A stretch of DNA of 64,000 nt from DASTFY01 sp963829955 (lineage in GTDB: Bacteria; Actinomycetota; Acidimicrobiia; Acidimicrobiales; Ilumatobacteraceae), in the NCBI GenBank assembly GCA_963829955.1, contig CAWHKS010000015.1, positions 206,047 through 270,046 on the forward strand, in the 5' to 3' direction. Position 1 is the stretch's first letter. The number at the start of each line of letters is the position of its first letter. Made by a program: the position numbers and the translations under genes. This document shows positions 17,993 to 26,100 of this stretch, in pieces. Below the pieces are notes generated by a model. The model saw only the letters and a list, made by a program, of their open reading frames with translations. It was not told where the DNA came from and searched no databases.

Positions 17993-19174
17993 TCAGGGCG
18001 GGGGCGCGGGCGCGAGAGCCTGCCGCAGCGCGGTAACCCGCTCGGCGGCCTGGCGGGCGCGTTCGACCGGCAACCGCCCGTCGGCGATCGCCTGCACGAG
18101 CGCCTGGTGCAGCTCGAGGCAGCGTCCGGGGCCTTCGGTGATGAGGAGGTCGACACCGGCCACCGCGGCAGCCACCGCGACCTCGGCCGGGCCGCCCACG
18201 ACGGTGAGGCCACTGGCGTCGAGCGCGTCCGACACCGTTACCCCGCGGAAGCCCAGCTCGCCCCGCAGCACGCCCTCGACGATGGCTGGCGATGTCACGG
18301 CGACATCAGGCGCGAGCGCGGGATAGGTCGCACTCGACACCATGACCAGCTCCGCGCCGGCGGCTACGCCGGACCGGAAAGGGGCCAGATCGATGCCGCG
18401 GAGCTCGTCCGCGGAGAGGGTGACCGCTCCTTCGGCATGGTCCGTGTTGGCCGACGCCGCCCCCAACCCGGGGAAGTGCTTGAGGGTGGCGGCGACCGCG
18501 CCGGCGCGCAGGCCGGACACGAACGCCGAGACAGCGCCCGAGACGACGGCAGGATCGCCACCGAAGGACCGACGGGATCGCGCCTCGAACGTGTCCGGGC
18601 GAGCGACGTCGGCGACGGGAGCGAGGTCCGTGTTGACGCCCCAACGACGCAGGAGATCCGCCGTCGCCCGTCCCTCGGCCTCGATGGCCGGCGGCGGCAG
18701 CAGACCCATGCCGGCCGCCGAGTCGCTGGGCGGCCCCGGGATCCGGGCGACGATGCCGCCTTCCTGGTCGGTGGCGACGATGGCCGCCATCGGGGACGGG
18801 GAGGCCTGTGCCGCAGCCTGGACCGCGGCGGCGTTGCCCACGGCCTGCATCTCGGACGGCAAGTTGCGCCGGTACAGCAGGACCCCGGCCGCCAGTCCGG
18901 CCTGCACCCGCTCCAACACCCAGGCCGGGACCGCCGGCTCGGCGAACGAACAGAGGACCATCGACCCCGCCAGCCGCTCGGGCGTCACGGGAGCAACCGT
19001 CGTCGGGGGCGTCGTCGGCTGGGTGGTCGGAGTGGTCGTGGGTGCCGCCGTCGGAGCAGGTGAGGTCGGCGCTGCGCTCGTGGCGGCGTCGGCCGACGCC
19101 GGGCCGACCGTGCCCGTGCGCCCGCCGTCCGATCCCGCGCAACCGGTCACCAGGATGGCCAGCGCGGCGAGCAA
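17993..19174 (-). CDS. Lipoprotein glycoside hydrolase family 3 (beta-N-acetylhexosaminidase type)
   Basis: The core shows the family 3 signature: ATDQEGGIVARIPGP, KHFPGLGAASANTDHAE and the nucleophile region VTVSDALDASGL. The N-terminus is LLAALAILVTGCAGSDGG, a lipoprotein signal with Cys at residue 11, followed by a Ser/Thr/Pro-rich spacer that would hold the enzyme off the membrane. No ATG or GTG lies in frame just upstream; the TTG at 19174 is the nearest start, giving 393 residues. The reading continues open to 19765 but that overlaps the divergent VOC gene. An indel or an unnoticed start is possible. It is expected to release GlcNAc from cell-wall fragments outside the membrane. Confidence 0.8.
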   Translation of the reverse strand: MLAALAILVTGCAGSDGGRTGTVGPASADAATSAAPTSPAPTAAPTTTPTTQPTTPPTTVAPVTPERLAGSMVLCSFAEPAVPAWVLERVQAGLAAGVLLYRRNLPSEMQAVGNAAAVQAAAQASPSPMAAIVATDQEGGIVARIPGPPSDSAAGMGLLPPPAIEAEGRATADLLRRWGVNTDLAPVADVARPDTFEARSRRSFGGDPAVVSGAVSAFVSGLRAGAVAATLKHFPGLGAASANTDHAEGAVTLSADELRGIDLAPFRSGVAAGAELVMVSSATYPALAPDVAVTSPAIVEGVLRGELGFRGVTVSDALDASGLTVVGGPAEVAVAAAVAGVDLLITEGPGRCLELHQALVQAIADGRLPVERARQAAERVTALRQALAPAPPP

Positions 19175-19267
19175 CCGTCCCGCGGTGTGAGCACGGCCGT
19201 GTTGTCGTGAAGCGCGTACGGCGGCGGAGCGTAACCCCGCGCCCTGCGGAGCGCGAGGCTTCCACCC

Positions 19268-19690
19268 ATGGAACAGCGTCTCTCCCTCGTCACCCTCGGT
19301 GTGCGCGATCTGGCCCGCGCCCGCGCCTTCTACGAGGCGCTGGGCTGGTCGGGTGAGTCCCCGCCCTCCGGCGAGGTCGTGTTCTTCCAGGCCGGCGGGA
19401 TGATCGTGGCGCTGTGGGGCCGCGAGGAGCTGGCCACCGACAGCACGGTCGAGGACGGCGGCGGCTGGGGCGGCGTGACCCTCGCCTACAACGTCGCCTC
19501 GCCGACCGAGGTCGACGCGGTGCTGCAGGAAGCGGCGGCCGCCGGCGCGACCATCGGGCGGCCGGGTGCGGCGACGTTCTGGGGCGGCTACTCCGGGGTG
19601 TTCATCGATCCCGAAGGTCATCCGTGGGAGGTCGCCCACAACCCGTTCTGGGCCCTGGCCGCGGACGGGTCGATTCGGCTTCGGGAGTAG
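19268..19690 (+). CDS. VOC-family (glyoxalase-like) protein
   Basis: The 140-residue protein has a single-chain VOC fold made of two beta-alpha-beta-beta-beta units. It starts MEQRLSLVTLGVRDLARAR and ends YSGVFIDPEGHPWEVAHNP, the usual terminal motif with a metal-ligand Glu in WEV. The first metal position is not a clear histidine, so the reaction (isomerase, dioxygenase or binding role) cannot be fixed. It is divergent from the GH3 lipoprotein and precedes the TIR gene by about 120 bases. Confidence 0.85.
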   Translation: MEQRLSLVTLGVRDLARARAFYEALGWSGESPPSGEVVFFQAGGMIVALWGREELATDSTVEDGGGWGGVTLAYNVASPTEVDAVLQEAAAAGATIGRPGAATFWGGYSGVFIDPEGHPWEVAHNPFWALAADGSIRLRE

Positions 19691-19809
19691 GGCCGGAGAC
19701 CGGCATCGTTCCGGACGGAACGGACGACGGATCCGCCCGGGACGTGCTCGTTTCGTGCTATCCAACGTCCACCGCGCGGCATGACCGACGGGAGAAGCAG
19801 GGGGGACCA

Positions 19810-21187
19810 GTGCCTCGATTGTCCGACGAGCGCTTTCATATCTTCGTCAGCCACAAGCACGAGAACCACACGCTGGCAGTGGCGTTCCAGCAGGCCCTCG
19901 AAGGCCTCTCCCCGACGATCGAGTGCTTCGTGTCCGGGGCGAACCTGTCAGCAGGCAGCGACTGGAACCGGGAGATCCGCCACCGGCTGGCCGAGAGCCA
20001 CATGCTCGTGCTGCTCTTCACGCGGCCCACCGCGTCGTGGGACTGGTGCCTGTTCGAGACCGGGCTCTTCACGCGCAACGACCTCGACGACATCTCGGCC
20101 GTCGTTTGCATCTGCGACCCTTCGTCCTCCACGCCGAGCCCGCTGGCCAACCTCCAGGCCGTCCCGGCCCAGGTCGAGGCCGTCGAGCGCTTCCTCGGCG
20201 AGCTGTGCCGCTCGACCTGGCGGGTGTCGGACGACTGGCGGGTCGGCGCCATCGCCCCCCGTATACGCCAGCCGCAGCTCAACAAGGCCGCCACCAAGAT
20301 CGTCGAGGCGTTCCCGGACAGCACCGTGACCGAGGGGTCCTACCACCCCTGCCATCGGGTCGTGCTCGACGTCCGGGGTGTTGAAGGCGTCGAGTCCGGC
20401 ATCCCCGACGGGGCGCGCGTCGTCGAAGGCCCGGGTGGCACGACGGAGTTCACCCTCTCGCTGTTCAACCAGGCCATCGGCCGCCGGACCCACACGTGGG
20501 GCGATCTGCTCGACGCCGTCGACGGGCGGGAGTCGGCCTGGCGGGCCCAGCTCGACCGGCGCTACGTCCTGGCCCTCAAGGAGGAGCTGTTCACCCCGAT
20601 CACCGCCACGCTGCGGGCGTGGAACCAGGGCCGGCGGCGGCAGACGGTCGCTGAAGCCGGTGCTCTACCGCATCCTGCGTGAGCCCTCCGTGGACCGCCG
20701 GCGGCAGCCCGGCGCGGCGGATCCCGAGCCGCGCGGCCGTCCGGCCGAGATCACGGTGCTGTTCGATCCCCAGGCCACGACGGCCCGCATCGGTGGACCG
20801 GAACTGACGCTCGTCCGCATCAACGCCCGTTTCCAGGTGGAGGTGATCGAGGAGTTCGCAGGATCCGTGCGGGCCCGCGCCCGTGAGGGACTTCCGGTGC
20901 TCGAGGACATCCGCGAGGCGCTCGCCCTCGTGTACGACGAGGCCAACACCTATGGCGTGTTCAACCAGGCCGAGCTCCGCCGCGTCTACGGCGCGGACTA
21001 CGAGGAGCGTGGTGTCGACGCCATGGGCGCGCAATGGGAGGCGACCCTTCGCGAGCTGGACGCTGCCATCACCGATCAGGACGTCGATGCCGTCGAAGCG
21101 CAACTGGCCGTCCTGGCCGAGCTGAACCGTTCGTTCTCCATCCTCTCCACGGAGCGCTACCTGCAGTCGCTCAAGGACGGCCACTGA
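19810..21187 (+). pseudogene. TIR-domain protein with a large uncharacterised C-terminal domain, one frameshift
   Basis: From the GTG at 19810, with AGGGGG 7 bases upstream, the first frame runs 291 residues to a stop at 20682. A second frame continues to 21187. Residues ~8-140 are a TIR domain: FHIFVSHKHENHTLAVAF at the start and ASWDWCLFETGLFTRN carrying the likely catalytic Glu. The C-terminal ~350 residues include RTHTWGDLLDAVDGRESAW and, in the second frame, EITVLFDPQATTARI. They match no family I can name. The join is near 20645, where removal of one base gives RRRQ-RSLKPVLYRILRE. Bacterial TIR proteins often cleave NAD+ in defence or signalling. A GTG six bases later starts the Cys-cluster gene. 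Confidence 0.78.
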
Positions 21188-21192
21188 CGGCG

Positions 21193-21843
21193 GTGGAGCG
21201 AACAGAGACCACGACACCGGCCGGCGAGCTCTCGTCGTGGCTGGCATCGATGGTCCAGGCCCTTCGAACGGGCGGGAGCTCGGACGTGCCGTGCGACGGG
21301 TGCACGGCCTGCTGCCGGTCCTCCCAGTTCGTCCACATCGAGCCCGACGAGCTCGACACGCTGGCCCACGTGCCCGACGAGCTCCTGTTCCCGGCGCCCG
21401 GGCGGCCCCGCGGCCACGTCGTGCTCGGCTACGACGAACGGGGGCATTGCCCGATGCTGGTCGAGGACGGGTGCTCGATCTACGCCCACCGTCCGCGGGC
21501 CTGCCGGACGTACGACTGCCGGGTCTTCCCCGCCAGCGGGGTGACACCGGACAAGCCGCTCGTCGCCGAGCGGGCAGCACGATGGGTCTTCAGCCATCAC
21601 GACGACGAGGCGAGGGCCGAGCACGAAGCGGTCCGCGCCGCCGCTCGCTTCGTCGGCGATCATCCCGAGGCGGTGTCCGGCTCCGCACCCGTCCCGAGCA
21701 CCCAGCGGGCGGTGCTGGCCGTCGAGCTGCACGCCCTGTTCGTGGCGCCGGACCGTCCACCGGAGCCGGACGAAGTGCGGGTCGAGCTGGGACGGCGCCG
21801 CGGCTACGACGACGACTGCAGCGACGGCGGTGCCGGAGCCTGA
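21193..21843 (+). CDS. YkgJ-family cysteine cluster protein
   Basis: The 216-residue product from the GTG at 21193 carries the cysteine pattern of the YkgJ/CxxCxxCC family: CDGCTACCRSSQFVHI, then GHCPMLVEDGCSIYAHRPRAC and RTYDCRVFP. Proteins of this family probably bind zinc or an iron-sulfur cluster, and their role is not settled. The start lies 5 bases after the stop of the TIR protein, so the two are likely co-transcribed. The C-terminus ends in an acidic tail and overlaps the convergent amidase gene by 40 bases. Confidence 0.85.
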   Translation: MERTETTTPAGELSSWLASMVQALRTGGSSDVPCDGCTACCRSSQFVHIEPDELDTLAHVPDELLFPAPGRPRGHVVLGYDERGHCPMLVEDGCSIYAHRPRACRTYDCRVFPASGVTPDKPLVAERAARWVFSHHDDEARAEHEAVRAAARFVGDHPEAVSGSAPVPSTQRAVLAVELHALFVAPDRPPEPDEVRVELGRRRGYDDDCSDGGAGA

Positions 21844-22535
21844 GCCCGCAGCGCCGCCACCCGCATGGGGATCTCCGCGGCCAGCATGCGGTAGACGACG
21901 TCACCCGGGCAGTACGTGAACGACATGTCCCGATGGCCGGAGATGGGGCGGGCCGTGACCGTGGCGCCCGCGGGCCAACGCTCGGACCCCCGCGACGTGA
22001 AGGTGACGGGCGCGGCGGGGTCGACGTTCAGGTCATGTCGATCGGCCAGGAAGGCGAGAAGGTCGACGAGCGCGCCCGTCATCTCCGCCGTCGGCGCCTG
22101 GACCGTGAAGTCACCGAGGAGGCACACGAGCTGCGCGAAGCCCTGGCTGCCTCCGGTGGCGTCGGCCATCACAGGCCCGGCCAGGCTGCCGCTGCGGCCC
22201 TCCCACACGCCGCCGAACCGGTCGACGAAGAAGTTGTAGGACACGTCCGGCCATCGTTTGGCCGAACCCGTCTGGTACAGGAACGCGCTCCGGAGGAGGC
22301 CGGGCACGTCACCCGGCGCGTAGCTGTTCGGCATGGCGCCGTGGTGCACGAGCAGGAAGCGGACTTCCTCCGGGTACAGCGGTCCCCGGGGGGCGAGGTC
22401 GGCGCCCCAGGACGTGCGCGGATGGATCAGGAGCCGACCGACATCGACCGGTGGTGCGCAGCCCATCGTCGTGCGCAGCGATGCGGCGAGGAGTCCGGCC
22501 GCCGTGCCGACGAGCAGCTGCCGCCGGGTGCACAT
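21804..22535 (-). CDS. Tat-exported N-acetylmuramoyl-L-alanine amidase / PGRP-like protein
   Basis: The 243-residue protein begins MCTRRQLLVGTAAGLLAASL, a twin-arginine signal with a hydrophobic stretch, and could be lipidated at the Cys of MGCAPP. The mature part has the amidase_2/PGRP pattern: SWGADLAPR, FLLVHHGAMPNSYAPGDVPG with the first zinc His, NFFVDRFGGVWEGRSG, and ISGHRDMSFTYCPGDVVY with the second zinc His and the Cys ligand. It should cleave the MurNAc-L-Ala bond in peptidoglycan outside the membrane. It overlaps the Cys-cluster gene by 40 bases in a convergent arrangement. Confidence 0.88.
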   Translation of the reverse strand: MCTRRQLLVGTAAGLLAASLRTTMGCAPPVDVGRLLIHPRTSWGADLAPRGPLYPEEVRFLLVHHGAMPNSYAPGDVPGLLRSAFLYQTGSAKRWPDVSYNFFVDRFGGVWEGRSGSLAGPVMADATGGSQGFAQLVCLLGDFTVQAPTAEMTGALVDLLAFLADRHDLNVDPAAPVTFTSRGSERWPAGATVTARPISGHRDMSFTYCPGDVVYRMLAAEIPMRVAALRAQAPAPPSLQSSS

Positions 22536-22615
22536 GGCGCCAGGATCGCGCCGACCACCTGGCGGCCGGCGGATGCCGCCGTTTTCACGCCGCCCGAACG
22601 GGGTACCACCGCCGG

Positions 22616-23167
22616 ATGGAACAAGAAGACCAGGGCGAGCGCATCAACCGGGAGCTCATCGAACTGCTGAACGAGCTCCGGGTGGCCCTGCCCGGCGCGC
22701 AGGTCCTGCTCGCGTTCCTGCTCACACTTCCGTTCACGCAGCGCTTCGACCAGCTCGATGCCGCTGACCGCCGCATCTACATGTTCGCGGTCATCGCTGC
22801 CGCGCTCGGGTCACTCCTGCTCATCGCGCCGTCCGCCCACCACCGCGTGCGCTTCCGCCAGCGGGCGAAGGAGGACATCATCCGCACGGCCAACATCTGC
22901 GCCATCGCCGGCATGGGTCTCCTCGCTTTGGCGGTCGGCGCCGGTGTCTACCTGGTGGCCAACGTCGTGTACGGCTCGCCGTTCTCCGGCATCGTCGGAG
23001 GCGCGCTCGTGGGCGCGACGGCTCTACTGTGGTTCGCGGTGCCGCTGCTGTTCTCCCGTGACGACCGACAGGACGCGGACGCGCCCGGTCCGCCACGGCC
23101 GGGCGGACGGGCAACGGGCGAGCCGGAGCAGCGGCTCGAGGTCGACGGCCAGCGGAGCACCCGCTGA
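22616..23167 (+). CDS. DUF6328-type small integral membrane protein
   Basis: The 183-residue protein starts at the ATG at 22616. After a short acidic N-terminus it has LLNELRVALPGAQVLLAFLL, matching the DUF6328 pattern of ELRV followed by a first membrane helix. Four hydrophobic segments are visible, at about residues 30-48, 60-77, 100-120 and 125-145. The C-terminal ~35 residues are polar and Pro/Arg-rich. Its function is unknown. It is divergent from the amidase and close upstream of the Rieske oxygenase gene. Confidence 0.78.
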   Translation: MEQEDQGERINRELIELLNELRVALPGAQVLLAFLLTLPFTQRFDQLDAADRRIYMFAVIAAALGSLLLIAPSAHHRVRFRQRAKEDIIRTANICAIAGMGLLALAVGAGVYLVANVVYGSPFSGIVGGALVGATALLWFAVPLLFSRDDRQDADAPGPPRPGGRATGEPEQRLEVDGQRSTR

Positions 23168-23256
23168 GCGCGGAGGTCGCGGACCTTCCCCCCGGGGCCC
23201 CCGAGGGGGAAACCCCAGCGACCGCAACACCGACGACGCTGCCACGCGAGGCCTAC

Positions 23257-24330
23257 GTGTCCGAGGAGGTGTTCGAGGCCGAGGTCCGGCGCATCTTCCT
23301 CCGGCAGTGGACGTTCGTCGCCCACGAGTCGCAGCTCGCGAACCCGGGCGACTACGTCGTCGACGAGGTGGCCGGGGAGAGCTTCGTCGTGGTGCGCGAC
23401 CGCCGCGGGATGCTGCACGCCTTCCTCAACACGTGCCGGCACCGCGGCTACCGCTTCTGCGAGGAGGCGCACGGCAACGCCGGGCGGTTCGTCTGCCCGT
23501 ACCACCAGTGGACGTATGGTCTCGACGGGCGCCTGGTCCACGTCCCCGGGTCGGCCGACGGTTGTCACCTCGACTACGCGGACTGGGGCCTCCACCGCGC
23601 GCACGTCGAGGCCTGGCACGGGCTGGTCTTCGTGTGCCTGGCCGAGTCCCCGCCCGCGCCACTGACACCGGCGCTCGAGTCGCTCGCTGCCGACATGGTC
23701 CCGGCCCGGCCCGAGCACCTCCGGGAGGCCTTCCGCGAGTCGTACGACGTCGACGCCAACTGGAAGGTCCTGCTCGAGAACTACCTCGAGTGCTACCACT
23801 GCCGGGGCCAGCACCCCGAGCTGTGTGGCTCGATGGCGCTCGACGCCATGTACGCGACGACGGAAGGCTGGGACGGGCCGTACCTGGGTGGTGCGACTCC
23901 CCTCAAGCAGGGGCACAAGACGATGTCGCGCGACGGCGGGCTCGTCTCCAAACCCCTCGGCGACTACGCCGACCTCGATGAGCTGCCCGACGGGCTGGGC
24001 GGGGGCTTCGTCATCGTCCCCCTGCTCTCCCGCCTGATCTGCCACGCCGACCACATGATCGTCCACCTCCTGAGGCCGGTCGACGTGCGCCGGAGCCGCT
24101 GGGAGACGAGGTGGTACGTGGCGAGCGACGCGGTCGAGGGCGTCGACTACGACGTCGAGGAGCTCACGGCCGTCTGGCGGGCCACGAACGGCCAGGACAT
24201 CCCGCTGTGCGAAGGGACCTACCGGGGCGTCCTGTCCCGGCGATTCGTCCCCGGCCCGCTGCACCCCGAGCGGGAGTACGCGGTTCGCGCCGCGCTCGAC
24301 CTCTACGGGGAGCTCATGGCCGACGCCTGA
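23257..24330 (+). CDS. Rieske non-heme iron aromatic-ring/quaternary-amine oxygenase, alpha subunit
   Basis: From the GTG at 23257 the protein has 357 residues. The Rieske [2Fe-2S] ligands are CRHRGYRFC and CPYHQW. The mononuclear iron site is LLENYLECYHCRGQHPEL with the two histidines. This pattern is closest to choline/glycine-betaine/carnitine-type monooxygenases. The family consensus normally includes an LPxxxY segment just before this GTG, and that segment (LPREAY) is present in frame upstream without ATG/GTG, so the true start may be elsewhere. A ferredoxin reductase partner is not in the window. A GC-rich hairpin (23186-23211) lies between this gene and the membrane protein. Confidence 0.87.
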   Translation: MSEEVFEAEVRRIFLRQWTFVAHESQLANPGDYVVDEVAGESFVVVRDRRGMLHAFLNTCRHRGYRFCEEAHGNAGRFVCPYHQWTYGLDGRLVHVPGSADGCHLDYADWGLHRAHVEAWHGLVFVCLAESPPAPLTPALESLAADMVPARPEHLREAFRESYDVDANWKVLLENYLECYHCRGQHPELCGSMALDAMYATTEGWDGPYLGGATPLKQGHKTMSRDGGLVSKPLGDYADLDELPDGLGGGFVIVPLLSRLICHADHMIVHLLRPVDVRRSRWETRWYVASDAVEGVDYDVEELTAVWRATNGQDIPLCEGTYRGVLSRRFVPGPLHPEREYAVRAALDLYGELMADA

Positions 24331-24348
24331 GCAAGCCGGCCGCCGCGG

Positions 24349-25200
24349 TCACTTCTCGGGCGGCTCCCGCCAGGCGTCGGCGATGTCGCTCAGCGGCACG
24401 ACCCAGACCCCGTCGTGGGCCAAGACGTGGTCGAGGAAGCGCTCCAACATCAAGAAGGCGTGGGCCCGGGCGATGGTCTGAGGATGCACGGTCAGCGCAA
24501 GGACACCGCCCGGGACGCGCGCGTACGCGAAGTCGAAGTGGTCCTTCCACCGGGCGAGCAGCGAATCCGTCGAGCCGAGGCCACCCCCTCTGGGCAGGCT
24601 CTCGAGGGCCGGGAAGTCGTCGAGGAACCATGACACCGGGATCTCGATGATGCTGCTGGGCGGGCCGAACTCGTTGCCGCGCTCCCGGTCGACGGTGACG
24701 ACGGGACGGGGCCGGTAGGCCTCGAAGTCGCGTCCCATCAAAGAAGAGTCCCAGACGAACCCGAACTCCTCGAGGAGCCCGAGCGTGGCGTCCGAGAAGT
24801 CCCACGCCGGCGACCGGTAGCCGCGCGGCCGGCGGCCGACGAGGCGCTCGTGCTCGGCGATCTGCAGCACCATCAGCCGCCGCTCCTCGTCCGGCTCGAG
24901 TTTCGGCACCTGCTCGTGGTAGCAGCCGTGCGCCGCGATCTCGTGACCGGCCTCGACGATCTGGCCGCACTGGCGGGGGAAGGTCTGCAACGTGTGGGAC
25001 GGGACGCACCAGGTGGTACGCAGGTCGTGCTGCTCGAACAGGCGAAGCAGACGGGGCACGCCGACCTCGGCGCCGAACTCCCCCCGCGACAGGTAGCTCG
25101 GCGAGGTCAGCCCGAACGTGCCCATCCAGAGGCAGTGGGCATCGAAGTCGGGGCCGATGGACACCGCGAGGCGCTTGCCCGCCGGCAGCGAGAGAGGCAT
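24349..25200 (-). CDS. Polysaccharide deacetylase family protein (PuuE/cyclic-imide hydrolase-like)
   Basis: The 283-residue protein has the CE4-like NodB fold: LAVSIGPDFDAHCLWMG near residue 10, then TTWCVPSHTLQTFP, AGHEIAAHGCYHEQ with the metal His pair, and RGYRSPAWDFSDATL. The segment SRGEFGAEVGVPRLLRLFEQ resembles the PuuE-type subgroup that includes ureide- and cyclic-imide hydrolases, rather than cell-wall deacetylases; there is no signal peptide. This placement is an inference. The start lies 97 bases downstream of the SDR stop, on the same strand, with copy 2 of a structured repeat in the gap. It may be the last gene of the catabolic operon. Confidence 0.82.
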   Translation of the reverse strand: MPLSLPAGKRLAVSIGPDFDAHCLWMGTFGLTSPSYLSRGEFGAEVGVPRLLRLFEQHDLRTTWCVPSHTLQTFPRQCGQIVEAGHEIAAHGCYHEQVPKLEPDEERRLMVLQIAEHERLVGRRPRGYRSPAWDFSDATLGLLEEFGFVWDSSLMGRDFEAYRPRPVVTVDRERGNEFGPPSSIIEIPVSWFLDDFPALESLPRGGGLGSTDSLLARWKDHFDFAYARVPGGVLALTVHPQTIARAHAFLMLERFLDHVLAHDGVWVVPLSDIADAWREPPEK

Positions 25201-25205
25201 CTAGT

Positions 25206-25254
25206 GCACCCCACCGGAAGCGGGGCTTCCGGCGGGGACCTCGCAAGTCCCACG
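25206..25254 (-). repeat. Structured dispersed repeat, copy 2 (upstream of the deacetylase)
   Basis: This is the partner of 8082-8130. On the minus strand the first hairpin is GGGACTT-GCG-AGGTCCC (seven pairs, one of them G-U). The second is CCCCGCCGGAAG...CTTCCGGTGGGG. Relative to copy 1, one C-G pair has become T-A and another a wobble, so pairing is kept. It ends 5 bases before the ATG at 25200, close enough to affect translation of the deacetylase. Confidence 0.6.
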
Positions 25255-25296
25255 AAGAGCTGACGAGATGCTCAAGTTCTCGACCCGCAAAGACAT

Positions 25297-26100
25297 CTAG
25301 GTCGCGTCCCACCCGCCGTCGACGTACAGCACCTGGCCGGTGATGTACGCGGCCTCGTCGCCGGCCAGGAACAGGACGGCAGCCGCCACCTCGTCGGCCC
25401 GCCCGGGCCGGCCGACCGGGATGAGCCAGTCCATCTTCTCGCTCGACGTCCCGACGCCGCGGTCGACATCGACGAGATCGCCGAGGACCTCGGCGGAGTT
25501 GGCGCGGATGTCGGTCCGGATCACGCCGGGGGCGATGACGTTGGCCGTCACGCCGTGGCGGGCGACGTCGATGGCCAGCCGCCGGGTCATCCCCTCGATC
25601 CCCGCCTTCGAGGCGGCATAGGCCAGGCCGTCCGCCCCGCCGTGGCGGCCGGCGACAGACCCGATGTTCACGATGCGCCCCCCGCCCCTCCGCATCAGCA
25701 CCGGCGCGGCCGCGCGGCACCCGTGGTAGCAGCCGGTCAGGTTGACATCGATGATGCGCCGCCACAGCTCCGGGGTTGTCTCCTCGATGCCCGCGTAGCC
25801 GTCGAACACGCCGGCGCAGTTCACGAAGACCGACAGACCCTGGCCGCTGCCGGTTTGACCGTCGCCGTCGGTCCCACCATCGGCTTCGGCGACGAACCGC
25901 TCCATGGCCGCGTGGTCGCTGACGTCGAGCACGTGGGTCACCACGACACCGGACGCGCCGATCGCGCTGGCCGTCTCGGCCAGTCGGGCCTCCGACACGT
26001 CGCCCAGGTGGACGCGGTCCCCCGCCTGCACGAAGGCCTCGGCGATGGCGCGCCCGATACCCGAGCCCGCGCCGGTGATGGCCACGGTTCGACCGGTCAT
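25297..26100 (-). CDS. SDR-family oxidoreductase in the catabolic operon
   Basis: The protein has 267 residues from the ATG at 26100. The classical SDR motifs are VAITGAGSGIGRAIAEAF, VNCAGVFDGY, and LAYAASKAGIEGM with the Tyr-x3-Lys pair, and it ends AYITGQVLYVDGGWDAT. A short insertion rich in Gly and Asp near residue 75 (ADGGTDGDGQTGSG) is unusual for the family. The gene overlaps the citryl-CoA-lyase-like gene by 4 bases (ATGA), so the two are translationally coupled. It probably oxidises a hydroxyacyl intermediate made by the MaoC or dehydrogenase steps; the substrate is inferred from context only. Confidence 0.88.
   Translation of the reverse strand: MTGRTVAITGAGSGIGRAIAEAFVQAGDRVHLGDVSEARLAETASAIGASGVVVTHVLDVSDHAAMERFVAEADGGTDGDGQTGSGQGLSVFVNCAGVFDGYAGIEETTPELWRRIIDVNLTGCYHGCRAAAPVLMRRGGGRIVNIGSVAGRHGGADGLAYAASKAGIEGMTRRLAIDVARHGVTANVIAPGVIRTDIRANSAEVLGDLVDVDRGVGTSSEKMDWLIPVGRPGRADEVAAAVLFLAGDEAAYITGQVLYVDGGWDAT

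Noticed and set aside
17993..19765. Start of the GH3 lipoprotein far upstream (up to 19765)
   Set aside because: The extension overlaps the VOC gene in antisense, and the lipoprotein signal sits internally.
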